Source of the DNA: Cryptomeria japonica
Taxonomy: Eukaryota; Streptophyta; Pinopsida; Cupressales; Cupressaceae
DNA: 64,000 nucleotides
Direction: 5' to 3'
Assembly: GCF_030272615.1 (NCBI RefSeq)
Contig: NC_081406.1
Span: forward strand, 243,777,218 to 243,841,217
The position numbers and the translations under genes were made by a program. Shown here one piece after another: positions 1 to 11,469 of the stretch. The notes below the pieces were generated by a model, which worked only from the letters and a program-made list of their open reading frames with translations, ran no database searches and had not been told where the DNA came from. The first letter of the stretch is position 1; each line of letters opens with the position of its first letter.

Positions 1-120
1 GTTGCACAACCACAATTCAAAAGCCAAATTAGAATCCTTTTGTAGAAAATAGTTCACAATTATCAACATAACTATGCATTTAACCATAATTTCTTTAAAA
101 TTGAAATGTAGATTACCTCA

Positions 121-2240
121 TGTGTTGATCTAGGATCTACTGTCTTCTTTGTCCTCTCCTTGTTAGTCTCAGGGGTTTTCTTGAACACAAACTTCAAAGG
201 ATTCAAGTTATGGCCGAACTGCAAAGGGGCCTATTGTAGATTAAATACAATTAATACAATGTACTAACATATATATATCAAATACACTAAAAATCTACAA
301 TATAGAGAACAAAAGTGTACTGGAGCCTCATATGCTTCTCTAGTAGACTGAGGAGTTCTCACCATTGATGGAGCAGTTGTGGCTATTACCTATATGAAAA
401 ATGATTAAAGATTAAATACAATTAATGCAATATATTAAATAAAAGTGTATCAGAGCTTGAGATGCTTCTCTAGTCCATGGATGAGGGCTTGCCATTGATG
501 AAGCAATTATGTATATTTCCTGTATGAAAAATGATAAGATTATAATTTATCACAAGTTCACATGTACACGTGCATATAATCATCAAATCAAGAAATTTAG
601 TAGAGATACATACCTTTGCCCTCTCTTGAAACTTGGGCATATCAGGTGCATTCAACAATTCTACAAAGCCCAATGGCCATTGTATATAAAACAGACAAAA
701 AACACTAATCAATCTATAAATTCCAACTAAGACAATTTCAACCTTTTCAAACAATTGTACAATTAAAAATTTGTTCAATTACCTTCTTCCCACATTTAGG
801 CATCGTCGAGGATTTCTTTCACTAAGGACGAGGCCTAGACACAAAGGGGGTACCCTAAAACAAACAAAATTAACACAAGAGATATTAGTAGATAATATTA
901 AACATAATTTAACAAATCTAAAATTAAATGACTTGCATATTTCATCAAAAGAATACATAAAATAAGGTGTACAAAATATGATATCGCATAACTTTGTAGG
1001 CCAAAATCGATCACTGAGAGTGTGACATCCTCAATGTGGTACATTTGGTCCCCTATCAATGCCTACAAAACAAAAAATTGTCAAGCATTAAAGAGAGTTA
1101 GTATATCTTATATTTTTTTTTGAGTTCAAATTACTATTCTATTTTAACATGTTACAAAATTTATACCCCAGGCGTCGAAGTTGTAGCTACAATAACTGCG
1201 GGAGGAATATTAGATGGTGTATTAACACCCGCTGCTGCATCCTGAAATGCATATTGTTTGTATCAATTTAAATCAATCTATAAATGAAAATTATTTTTTA
1301 ATTACAAATGTTAAGTGACTGATAAATAAAATGTTATGAATTCAAATCAATACATCTATGTCTGCAGCTGACTAGCAAACAACATGTCCATCAATTCATC
1401 TATTAGTGTCATATCCTCAGTTGTGCAAGTCTAGCATATGCTCCCCCAATTGTGCATAGATGGGACGTGGAACCATCTGTAATGGCCTCGACATCCATCC
1501 CTATGCATATTCCTGAGCAAGTTGGACACACATGCTCAATGGGCTAACCAACACCCATTGCATCAACTAATGGATCATCGTTTGGGCAAAGAGGGCCTGC
1601 TAATTGTGTCCCATGTTGGATGATCACATCAATCAATGTTGTGGCCACATGAAGAGTCTATATCTCCATCGACTCTTTCAGGGCTACTGGGACCATCGCA
1701 TGCACCTTGGGTTTGGGTGCTAGGGGGCGACGACTTTGCAGGTCTATTACTCTATGGGCTCTAACTCTATCTTGGGCAGAGCTGCCACCTCTACCATATA
1801 ACTCTCTCATATCAAAATAATTAGGCCACTCATTGCGGACAAACTCACACTATACTTTCCTCAAAAAAATATAATGGAGCCTCAAAATTATTACAAGGTG
1901 GTTTGTTAAAGACCATCCACCACCTATTCCAAAAAAATTCTTCATCTACACATTGGTACACCAATGTATGGGAAACCTCTTTGCCTGTGTAGCTATTGTA
2001 TGGTCTAAAGGAGGAGTTGGAGGTGTATCCCAAGGGTTTTGTTGTAGGTTTTGAGTTGTGTCTTGTTGTGGTTCTGGATTTTCAGAATCTGATATTGGTA
2101 ACAAAAAATAAAAAAACTAATCAAAATCAATGAATTTAAATTGAAAACATAAATAAAATTTATCAAATGTGCAAAAAAATAAAAATAATGTGTAACCGAC
2201 CTCTTTCCATGGCGTTTGGGTTTGAAAATATGTAGCCCGT
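121..2240 (-). pseudogene. remnant of an unrecognised multi-exon gene or transposon gene
   Basis: I do not recognise this gene. Reading the minus strand from about 2,240 down, short coding blocks are separated by AT-rich stretches with plausible GT donors and AG acceptors. The longest block (about 2,090-1,400) reads as one sequence through in-frame stops and at least one frame change; pieces include EEFFWNRWWMVF, FVRNEWPNYFDMRELYGR and PLCPNDDPLVDAMGVG. Further blocks are DAAAGVNTPSNIPPAVIVA (about 1,242-1,170), MYHIEDVTLSVIDFGLQSYA (about 1,065-980), VLSERNPRRCLNVGRR (about 855-783), WPLGFVELLNAPDMPKF (about 680-612, followed by a gtatgt donor) and HNLNPLKFVFKKTPETNKER (about 215-120). The stops and frame changes argue for a pseudogene. 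It could be a decayed DNA-transposon gene or a host gene fragment. The splice sites are my reading only. Confidence 0.45.
270..535. repeat. 130-bp tandem duplication inside the coding remnant
   Basis: Two copies of about 130 bp lie head to tail: the block aaaagtgta...gcttctctagt at 311 recurs at 441. Each copy carries a short exon-like block on the minus strand, so one exon and part of an intron seem to have been duplicated. The copies are clearly diverged. Confidence 0.55.
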
Positions 2241-2490
2241 GCATGGTTTGGAACAAAAAAACCCTAAAACTCGCTCTCGGCTATGGAAGAAAACAATACA
2301 GTCGACTATATAAAAAAAACTTCTCAACAAGGACCGCGTACGCAGTTTTGTCCCTTTAGGCTTGGGCACAACGAACCTAACCGCGTATGGGTTTTTTTAA
2401 AATTTTAAAACCGCGAACACAGTTGCTATTTTTCAACTTTTTTTTGGTGTGTCCACTTTTTTGCACACCATATTGGTACACACACCTAGT

Positions 2491-5400
2491 GACACTTTCT
2501 CAGTTGTGACAAAAAGCATCACGAGTTTAATGAAAAGTTGCTCAATGCCCCAAATTTCAATCCGCTTGTCATGGCATCGAACAATTAGCACGTACACATC
2601 TGAGTGGCCAAATTTATGCTAGGAATTCCTTTGTTCCTCTCTCAAACTTGCTCGATTGATGCGGGCCACACCGTACTAGCAAAATCCTTAAATTGCTCAA
2701 ATTGTGAAAATTTGGCATTGTGTTTCTTGACGCTGGTGACACATAATAATGAATCATCTAATCCTATGGGGTCGTGAGATGCCACTCTAAAAAAATATCT
2801 CTTATTTTAGGTAGACTCAGATCCAATTGCTCGTGGTGACACTTTCTCGATTGTGACAAAAAGCGTCACATGAGTTTAATGAAAAAGTTGCATAATGCCC
2901 CAACTTTCAATCCGCTCGTCATGGGACTAAATCATCAATGTGTACGCATCCAGGTGGCTGATTTTGTGCTAGGAATGCCTTCATTCCTCTCTCAAACTTT
3001 CCCAATTAATCCAGGCCACACCCTTGTAGTGAAATCCCTAAAGTGCTTAAAGTGTGAAAAATTGTCAAAATTCAGCATTGGGTTTCTCGGTGCCCATAAG
3101 AATAGGAATGAGTAGTTTGATCCTATGGGGTTGTGATATGCCACTCTAAAAAACCTCTCTCAGTTTAGGTAGAATTAGATCCAATTGCTTGTGGTGACAC
3201 TTTCTCAGTGGCCATAAAAACATCACATGAGTTTAATTAAAAGTTACACAATGCCCCAACTTTCAATCCACTTGTTGTGGCACCAAATCGTCAGCACGTA
3301 CATGTCAGGGGGGCTGGGATTACATTAGGAATCCCTTTGTTCCTCTCTCAAACTTGCCTAATTGATGCGGCCCACACCCTAGCAGCAAACTCGCTTAAGT
3401 GATCAAGGTGCTCAAAGTTGTCAATATTCGGCGATGTGTTTCTTGGTGCCCATGAGACATATGAATGAGTCGTCTGATCCTATGGGGTTGTGTTATGAAA
3501 ATATACAAAATAATCTCTTAAATTTGGTAGACTCCGATCCAATTGTTTGTGGTGACATTTTCTTGGTTGCAAGAAAAAGTATCACATGAGTATAATTAAA
3601 AGTTTCACAATGTCCTAACTTTCAATCGGCTCATCGTGGCACCAAACTGTCAACGCATACACCATTGGGTGGCTAGGTTTACTCTAGAAATTACTTTGTT
3701 CCTCTATCGAACTCACTCAATCAATGTGGTTCACACCCTAACAGTGAACTTGAGTAAGTTCTCAAGCTACTCAAAATTGTCAATATTCAGTGATGCGTTC
3801 CTTGGTGCCCGTGAGAAATGTGAATGAGCCTTCTAATCCTACGGTGTTGTTTTATGAAACTCTAAAAAAAATTCTCTTGGTTTTGGTAGATTCAGATCCA
3901 ATTTCTCATGGTGATACTTTCTCGGTTGCGAGAAAAAAATGCCACATGAGTATAATGAAAACTTGCACAACACCCCAACTTTCAATCCTCTTGTCATGGA
4001 ACTAAACTGTTAGCGTGCACACATCCGGATGGCTGGGTTTATGCTAGGAATTCCTTCATTCCTCTCTCAAACTAACCCGATTGATGGGGGCCACACCCTA
4101 GCAACGAAATCCCTAAAGTGTTCAAAGTGTGAAAAATTGTCAAAATTCAGCATCACGTTTCTCAACAGCCATAATACATACGAACAAGCCGTCTGATCCT
4201 ACAGGGTTGTGAGATGCCACTCTAAAAAACTCTCTCTCAATTTAGGTAGACTTGGATACAATTTCTCATGATGACACTTTCTCGGTGGCCACAAAAAGCG
4301 TCACATGAGTTCAATGAAAAGTTGGACAATGCCCCAACTTCAATCCACTTGTCGTGGAACCAAACCATCAGTGCGTACGTGTCTGGGTGGCTAGGTTTAT
4401 GCTAGGAATGCCTTTGTTCCTCTCTCAAACTCGCCCGATCGATGTGGGCCACACCCTAGTAGCAAACTCGCTTAAGTGATCAAGGTGCTCAAAATTGTCA
4501 ATATTCGACAACGTGTTTCTCAATGCCTGTGAGACATACAAATGAGCAGTCTAATCATATGGGGCCATGTTATGACACTCTACAAAAACCTCTCTCTGTT
4601 TTGGTTGACTTGGATCCAATTTCTTGTGGCAACACTTTCTTGGTTGCGATAAAAAGCATCACATGAGTATAATGAAAAGTTTTACAACGCCCTAAATTTC
4701 AATCTAGTCATCGTGGAGTTGAACCATCAATGTGTACACATCTAGGTGTCCAGGTTTATGTTGGGAATGCCTTCGTTCCTCTCTCAAACTTGCTCAATCT
4801 ATGTGAGCCACACCCTAGCAACAAACTCACTTTAGTGCTCAAAGTTGTCAATATTTGGTGAAACGTCTCGTGGTACCCATGTGAGATACGAACAAGTCAT
4901 TTGATTCTACAGGGTCATGTTATGATACTCTATAAAAACATCTCCTAGTTTTGGTAGACTCAAATCTAATTGCTTGTGGCGACACTTTCTTGGTTGTGAG
5001 AAAAAGTGTAAAATGAGTTCATGGAAAAGTCATACAATTCCCTAACTTTCAATCTGCTCATCATGACACCAAACCATCAAGGTGTACATGTCTAGGAGGC
5101 CAAGTTTATTCTAGGAATGCCTTTGTTTCCCTCTTGAACTCGCCCGATCAATGCGGGTCACACCCTAGCAACGAACTCGCTTAAGTGCTCAAAGCATAAA
5201 AAGGTGTCAAAATTTGGTGACGTGTTTCTCGAGACCCTTGAGACATATGAATGAGTTGTCTAATCCTATGAGGTTGTGTTAGAAAAATCTAAAAAAGCCT
5301 CTCTTAGTTTTGGTAGACTTAGATCCATTTGCTCGTGGCGACACTTTCTCGGTTGCGACAAAAAGCATCATATGAGTTCAATGAAAAGTTGCACAATGCC

Positions 5401-6810
5401 CTAACTTTCAATGCACTCATCATGGCACTGAACCATCAGCTCATACATGTCTGTGTGGCTGGGCTTATGCTAGAAAACTTTTGTTTTTCTCTCCAAGTCA
5501 TCCGACTAATTTGGGCAACACCCTATCGGCCATCGCACTTAAGTGCTCAAAGTTATCAAAATTTGGTGACACGTTTCTCAGTGCCTATGAGACATATGAA
5601 TGAGTCATCTTATCCTACTGGGTTGTGCTATGACACTCTACAAAAACCTCTCTCGATTTCAGAAGACCCAGATCCATTTGCCCATGGCAACACTTTCTCA
5701 GTTGTGACACAAAGCATCAGATGACACTTTCACTTTCTCAATATTGAAAGAACCAAATCTATTTTCTTGTGGTGACACTTTCTCGGTTGCGACAAAAAAC
5801 TTCAGATGACTTCAATGAAAAGTTGCACAATGCCATAACTTTCAATCTACTCATCATGACACCGAACAGTCAACTCGTACATGTTAGTGTGGTCAGGTTT
5901 ATGCTAGGGAAGATTTCATTTTTCTCTCCAACTCATCCGATCAATCTGGGACACCCTACCAGCCATCACACTTAAGTGCTTAAAGCACGAAAAGTTGTCA
6001 AACTATGGCGATGTGTTTCTTGGTGCTTGTGAAACATACAAATGAGTCGTTTGATCCTATGGGGTCCTGTTACAAAAGTCTACAAAAACATCTCTCAATT
6101 TGGAAGACCCAGATCTATTTTCCCGTGGTGATACTTTCTCGGTTGCGACAAAAAGCATCAAATGAGTTCAATTAAAAGTTGCACAATGCCCTAACTTTCA
6201 ATGTGCTTGTCATGGCACCAAACCGTCAACTTGTACATATTCGTGTGGCCAGGCTTACGCTAAGAAAGCTTCTTTTTTTTTTTTTTTCTCTCCAACTCAT
6301 CCGATCAATCTAGGTCACACCCTACCAATCATCACACTTAAGTGCTCAAAGGGCAAAAAGTTGTCAAACTTTGGAGATGCATTTCTCAAGGCCCATGAGA
6401 CATATGAATGATCCATCTGATCCTACGGGGGTCATTTTATGAAACTCTAGAAAAAAATCTCACAGTTTTGGTAGACTCAGATCCATTTGCTTGTGGTGAC
6501 ACTTTCTCGGTTGTGACAAAAAGCGTCAAATGAGTTCAATGAAAAGTTGTGCAATGCCCTAACTTTTAATCCATTCGTCATGACATTGAACTGTCAGCTC
6601 GTAAATGTCCGTGTGGCCGAGTTTACACTAGGAAAGCTTTCATTTTTCTCTCCAACTTGTCTGATCAATCTGGGCCACACCCTACCAGCCATTGTACTTA
6701 AGTGCTCAAAGCGCGAAAAGTTATCAAACTTTGGCAATGGATTTCTCAGTGCCCGTGAGACATACAAACGAGTCTTCTAATCCTACAGGGTCATGTTACG
6801 ACACTCTATT
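2491..6810 (+). repeat. satellite-like tandem array, about 12 monomers of about 357 bp
   Basis: The landmark GACACTTTCTC and its variants recur at about 2491, 2838, 3196, 3554, 3913, 4273, 4631, 4981, 5340, 5689, 5774, 6130 and 6498. Spacing is 347-368 bp except for one 85-bp partial unit (5689-5774). Each monomer has the same landmarks in order: a GACAAAAAGCRTCA block, a TTGCACAATGCCC block, TTTCAATC, CCTCTCTCAAACT, GGCCACACCCTA, AAGTGCTCAAAG, GATCCTATGGGGT and GTAGACTCAGATCC. Most monomers keep a similar plus-strand reading frame of up to about 80 codons, open in several of them. Monomers differ by many point changes, so the array is old. One monomer has gained a T-rich run near 6,272-6,290. 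I do not recognise the family. Confidence 0.9.
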
Positions 6811-7362
6811 AAGGTATGTATTATATTAAAAGACCTAAATAATATTAAGTATTATTAATTGTTGGGAGTCATTTAAAGTAGCTCTATTAGGGTATGCATT
6901 AGATGAATAGAAGTATGCGCTATGCAATTTTTTTAGAATGGATATTGGTACAACGGTGTCTTACATTATCTAATTTTGGTTTGTTCGGTATTTCCCTTAT
7001 ATATTATTAAATTTTGTTTCACTCCCATGACTAGGGTTATTTGAATATGAAAATCATCAAACCTTGTATGATATTTAAAATTTACTATTAAATTGTGGTT
7101 TGTATTAATGTGAATGTTGGAGAATGCCTCTAGTCTTATTTGAACTATAACAATTGAATTTGTGTTGATCCCTATAAGCTTGTGTCTTGGATTAGAGATG
7201 CATATTTAGGTTCGAAGCTTAATTAACAATCAACTTTGTGCAATTATCTATTTAATCATTTGTACTACAATTATGTATAACCATGATAAATGATTTGCAT
7301 TAACCAAAAAGCTATAAATCCATACAACATTATATACCGATAAAAGTATCAAATATATCCAA
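6811..7362. other. AT-rich spacer, no gene seen
   Basis: Unique-looking AT-rich sequence between the satellite array and a two-copy repeat. No coding block longer than chance, no RNA gene and no element ends were found. Confidence 0.5.
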
Positions 7363-7578
7363 TAAACTCAAATAGGCTTTCCAAAAGCCATATGGACATA
7401 GAACGTCACATATTCGTAAAACAAAACATATGTTCAAAATTGCCATATAGGCATACAACATAATATCAAATAAAGTCAAATAGGTTTGCCAAAATCTATA
7501 TGGACATAGAATGTCATGTATTCATAATACAAAACATATGTTCAAAATTTCCATATAGGCATACAAAATAGGACCCTA
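7363..7578. repeat. two tandem copies of a 108-bp sequence
   Basis: The copies are 7363-7470 and 7471-7578. They share the landmarks TCAAATAGG, TATGGACATAGAA, ACAAAACATATGTTCAAAAT and CCATATAGGCATACA, with a few substitutions. No coding content is visible. Confidence 0.75.
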
Positions 7579-7649
7579 TTCTAGTCATTTCCCTCTAGGG
7601 GAAGGAAACAAATCACGAGAAATATTTGCCTATCGGGGGGATGGAGATG

Positions 7650-7691
7650 TATATGATGCAGGTGTCTTTCGAAAGACACCTGCATCATATA
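7650..7691. repeat. perfect 42-bp palindrome without spacer
   Basis: The right half (7671-7691) is the exact reverse complement of the left half (7650-7670). The left arm contains ATATGATGCAGGTGTCTTTC at 7651-7670. Pairing stops at 7649/7692. The palindrome sits at the point where similarity to the giant LTR begins (7692 onward matches the region from about 16,350), so it marks an LTR breakpoint. Confidence 0.95.
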
Positions 7692-8660
7692 ATTCATACA
7701 CAGAGATTCCCCAATTTTCTTCATGAGAAGACCTTCTCCCTATTTCCCCTCCAAAAAGCAAAAAAATAAATTATTTTCTCAAAAGTGTAACTCCCCCAAA
7801 ATGCATGCAATAAAACCCCATAATTAAGATTTAATTTTATTTGTAACTCCCTCCATGTAAATAAGACAATTGAATACCCATTAAATATCATTATTATTAT
7901 CATTACTTTCAATCATTATTATCTTGAGCGCAAATGCAAAATTAAATGTTTAATTAATCAATTTAATTTTAATCTTGCATTAAATAAATTTTATTAAAAA
8001 AATTATAATAATCAAAAGTATTAAAGTACTATTTATTATAAAATTGAATCTTTTTCTTGCAAGACTAATTAATTCACATAAGCTAAACTCTAAGAAGATG
8101 TCTGCAACATCATACATGAAAACACAAGGAAAAGATCAACAATAACAAGACTAACTATGACCACCATGATACTTGACATGGAAGTTGTGTCTAGGGTCTA
8201 ACTGATATCTTCAATTTCCACTTTATCATTGGGTAATAGAGCATGCTCAAACCCAAAGATTCGGGTGGAGTCGATGCTCGGTACTTGCAGCTACATTATA
8301 GAGAAAAAATGCTCACACATACATCTAACATGAATAGGCACACTAGTGGAGGAAATTCATGACATTCTGTGTCCCTCCAAAGTGGGTGCCCCTTGCACCC
8401 TATACAGACTCAAACCCATGCAAGAAAAAGAACACAAGATATACACATAAAGTCGATAAGTCAGTCCAAGGTTAGTACTAAAACATATAATCTAGCATCT
8501 AAACATCCAATGAGATAGAATGCATAACCAACATCATATCCTAGAATCATGATAAAAAATGATTACATTAGAGAGTATCACCTAGTCATATAAACCATAG
8601 AAGAATTCAACCAGAGTCAAGCTAGGTTAAATAGGGCCTGATTGAGGGAGGGGAATTACA
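7692..8660 (-). repeat. truncated 3' LTR of the LARD-like element
   Basis: It matches about 16,350-17,233 of the right LTR over its whole length. Shared landmarks are GTGTAACTCCCCCAAAATGC, AAATGTTTAATTAATC, GATGCTCGGTACTTGCAGC and CCAAGGTTAGTACTAAA. It ends GGGGAATTACA at 8660, next to the PPT. The remaining LTR to the left is missing. Confidence 0.85.
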
Positions 8661-10148
8661 TTCCCCCCCCTAGGATTTGAATTACTCTTGGAAGTCGCAA
8701 GGCTAAGATTGTTAAAACAAGAATGCGTTAGCCATAACACTTATATTAAGTAATTCTAAAATCCTCATTCTACAAATAATCTTGCAAAACAAAGATTCTC
8801 CTCTAAATTACTTATCAAAAAGTAAACATATCATGATGCAAAACATAAAAATTTACACTTTTCAAAGATGAGAACACTTCCTTAACATCTAATTCAACAT
8901 CTATACATTCACTTCTTCCTATACACCAAGGTAAATATTAAATATTCTCCGATTAAGTTCTCAAGTTCAAAATAGCTAATGTATCATTTATTGTCTAAGG
9001 TCCATAACTCATACACATTGAAAGAATAAGAGGATTCATGATATTCATATCAACATTAACACTAAAATGTTAATCATAAAGCACAATATAATCCCAATTG
9101 AAGAGACACGATGAACATAAACATATTCATTAAGCATCTAATGCCAACTTAATTTAAAGAGATTCCATGTCTTCAGGCATCCCAAAACACACGTCAAACA
9201 ATAGGTTCATAGATTATTAAGTTTATCACATGCATAAAATACAATCTACTTAATCTAATTCACATTTCTTCCTAAATATCTTATAATCCAAATGATTGCA
9301 AAGAGTTTTATCAAAGAGATTACACTTTTATTTCCTTAAATTACTAATAGTATTATTTGATTCTCAAGATGCCTAGGTCCAAACTCTGCGGTGTTCTCCC
9401 TTAACACACTATCAGAGGTTCCAGGGAACATGATAGACGTAACACATAACACTCAACTAGGGCTAGTTAATTCAAACATTCAGAATGACCACCAGAAATA
9501 AAAGAGAAAATAATCTAAGAAACAAGTTTGTCAAGCTCACATTAAACAACGAAAAGTGTCAGCGATTTCGGCAACCAACAACACCATAAACACGACAAGT
9601 ATCATAATTTAAATGGGAAGATAAAAGAATTTAGTGGCCATTCCATTCATAAAAATTTGTAAAAGAACACTGCTAGCCCCATAAGCACAAAACACAATAC
9701 ATAAGCAAGTCAAAGAAATCACAGTCACAACAAAATATCAACACAAGGTAACAATTTCAGCCACACTGTAGGGAGTAACCGCTACACAACACCCAAGATC
9801 ACATGTCCTGAGTGCACTAGAGAATTTATAATAGGCACCTTGGATTAATAGGTTAACTACATGTACATTATAAATTACAATGCAATCAAAAGCACATGAA
9901 CTCACATAACAAGCACTAACATCAGGAAGGTAAGAGAAAGAAGTGAATAGACACGTTATCCTCAAATAGGATCTTCTGAAAGAACAGGGAGGAGACATAG
10001 AGCACAAAACACCCAAGACTAACAAGGTCCTAAACATAAATCCCAATCATACTCCAGAGGGACAAGCATATGACAAAAAGACCAACTAGACTAAGGGCAA
10101 AACCTTATCCAAAGATCCTAGTGTTTGTACATGGGCTCTGATACCAAG
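8661..10148 (-). other. non-coding internal region of the LARD-like element with PPT and PBS
   Basis: The PPT complement is 8661-8674. The complement of the primer binding site for initiator-Met tRNA is 10134-10146, two bases from the LTR. Between them lies 1.46 kb of AT-rich sequence with no gag, protease, integrase or RT motif. A 102-codon minus-strand frame (9738-10046) has no recognisable domain, and I treat it as chance. Confidence 0.7.
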
Positions 10149-10684
10149 TGTAACACCTCTCTATGAGGCCTAGAGGACTTAAACAAAATAAACAACAATA
10201 AAATGTGAATAATTTTTTTTTTGTTATTAAAAGTTAAACCACACAATTACATTGAATAACATGATAAGGAAAAGATGTACAAATACTAACTATCAAAAGT
10301 CCTCAAGGAAAGAAATAATCATACATAAGAGCATAGGAAACCACATAATAAGATAACACGATCCTTTACAAAGGAACAAGATAAATAATACATTTCCAAG
10401 AGAATATATATAAGATCATCGGTTACATTACAAGGTATCTATAAGGATATAATCTCCAAGAGTATAATAATGAAATGAATACATAGATCTGCACCAATAT
10501 CATAGTCTTCAATCCTCCATGTGCCAATACAAACATGAAGAAGGATGAACAAAACCCAATGGGTGCGAATAGAACTCCACCCAACCATGTGGTACCATAA
10601 GGTCCACCCCCCATGCTAGAAGGTATCAACCCAACCCACATGATGATTGCAATCAAAAAGAGAACCAACATGACACACAATAGA

Positions 10685-10780
10685 ACTCACAAGACTTAAC
10701 CACAAGAGACTCACAAGGCTTAACCACAAGAGACTCACAAGGCTTAACCACAGTAGACTCACAAGGCTTAACCATAGGAG
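10685..10780. repeat. 24-bp minisatellite, four copies
   Basis: Four head-to-tail units of ACTCACAAGGCTTAACCACA plus four bases, with one or two changes each, inside the giant LTR. A degenerate version is present in inverse orientation at about 40,160-40,215 in the related LTR fragment. Confidence 0.9.
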
Positions 10781-11469
10781 GCTCAAAGTAAAACAACCAT
10801 CTTCCAGAGGCTCAAGAGATCCACAAGAGAATAAAAGATGTAAGTTATCACTAGGTAGCAATAGGGAAGAGTGTCATCACTAGGTTGTCATGAGTTACCC
10901 TGGTAGGTCTTCACTAGATCCCGACCCCCATCCTTGGTTACCTTGGTGACCTCTCCCTATCCTCGGCCCCCATACAAACACTAGTAGACCACACCAACCT
11001 TTCAAAAGGACAAGATTGGTGGAAGCCATTCCAGGCCCTTCTCTGCTTACCTCAACCCTAAACAAGAACCTGAGCATAAGAGAGGCAACACAAATTAATA
11101 TTTATTAATGTTATCTAGCTACCCACCCAAGTTCGTGCTTTTATATTATCACAAGTGATTACAAAACTCTCATTGAGTTACCCTGGCGACCACTTTGGGT
11201 CCTGACCCCCAATGAAAGCCACTCCCCCTTGACTTGCACCTAGGAATCAAAATTCATCACAAGGTCTAAGACAACCAAAACACCAAGAGTCTAGACCCCT
11301 CTATCATAGCAAGGTTGGTTGGCTTGCTTGAACAAGATAACATGTAGGGAGTATCCAAAGTAAGCTAGGAAACACCATCTAGCTTCAAAATCATTCAAGG
11401 CTTGAACTCTTAACATCAAAAGAGAAGCATGGCCATACAATAAAGAACCCACAAACTCCCTCCCTTAGT

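Noticed and set aside
9738-10046. 102-codon minus-strand frame near the primer site of the LARD-like element
   Set aside because: No domain and no conserved start; Cys/Ser/Leu-rich composition expected by chance.
10616-10861. Minus frame with repeated LLWLSLVS
   Set aside because: It only reflects the 24-bp minisatellite inside the giant LTR.
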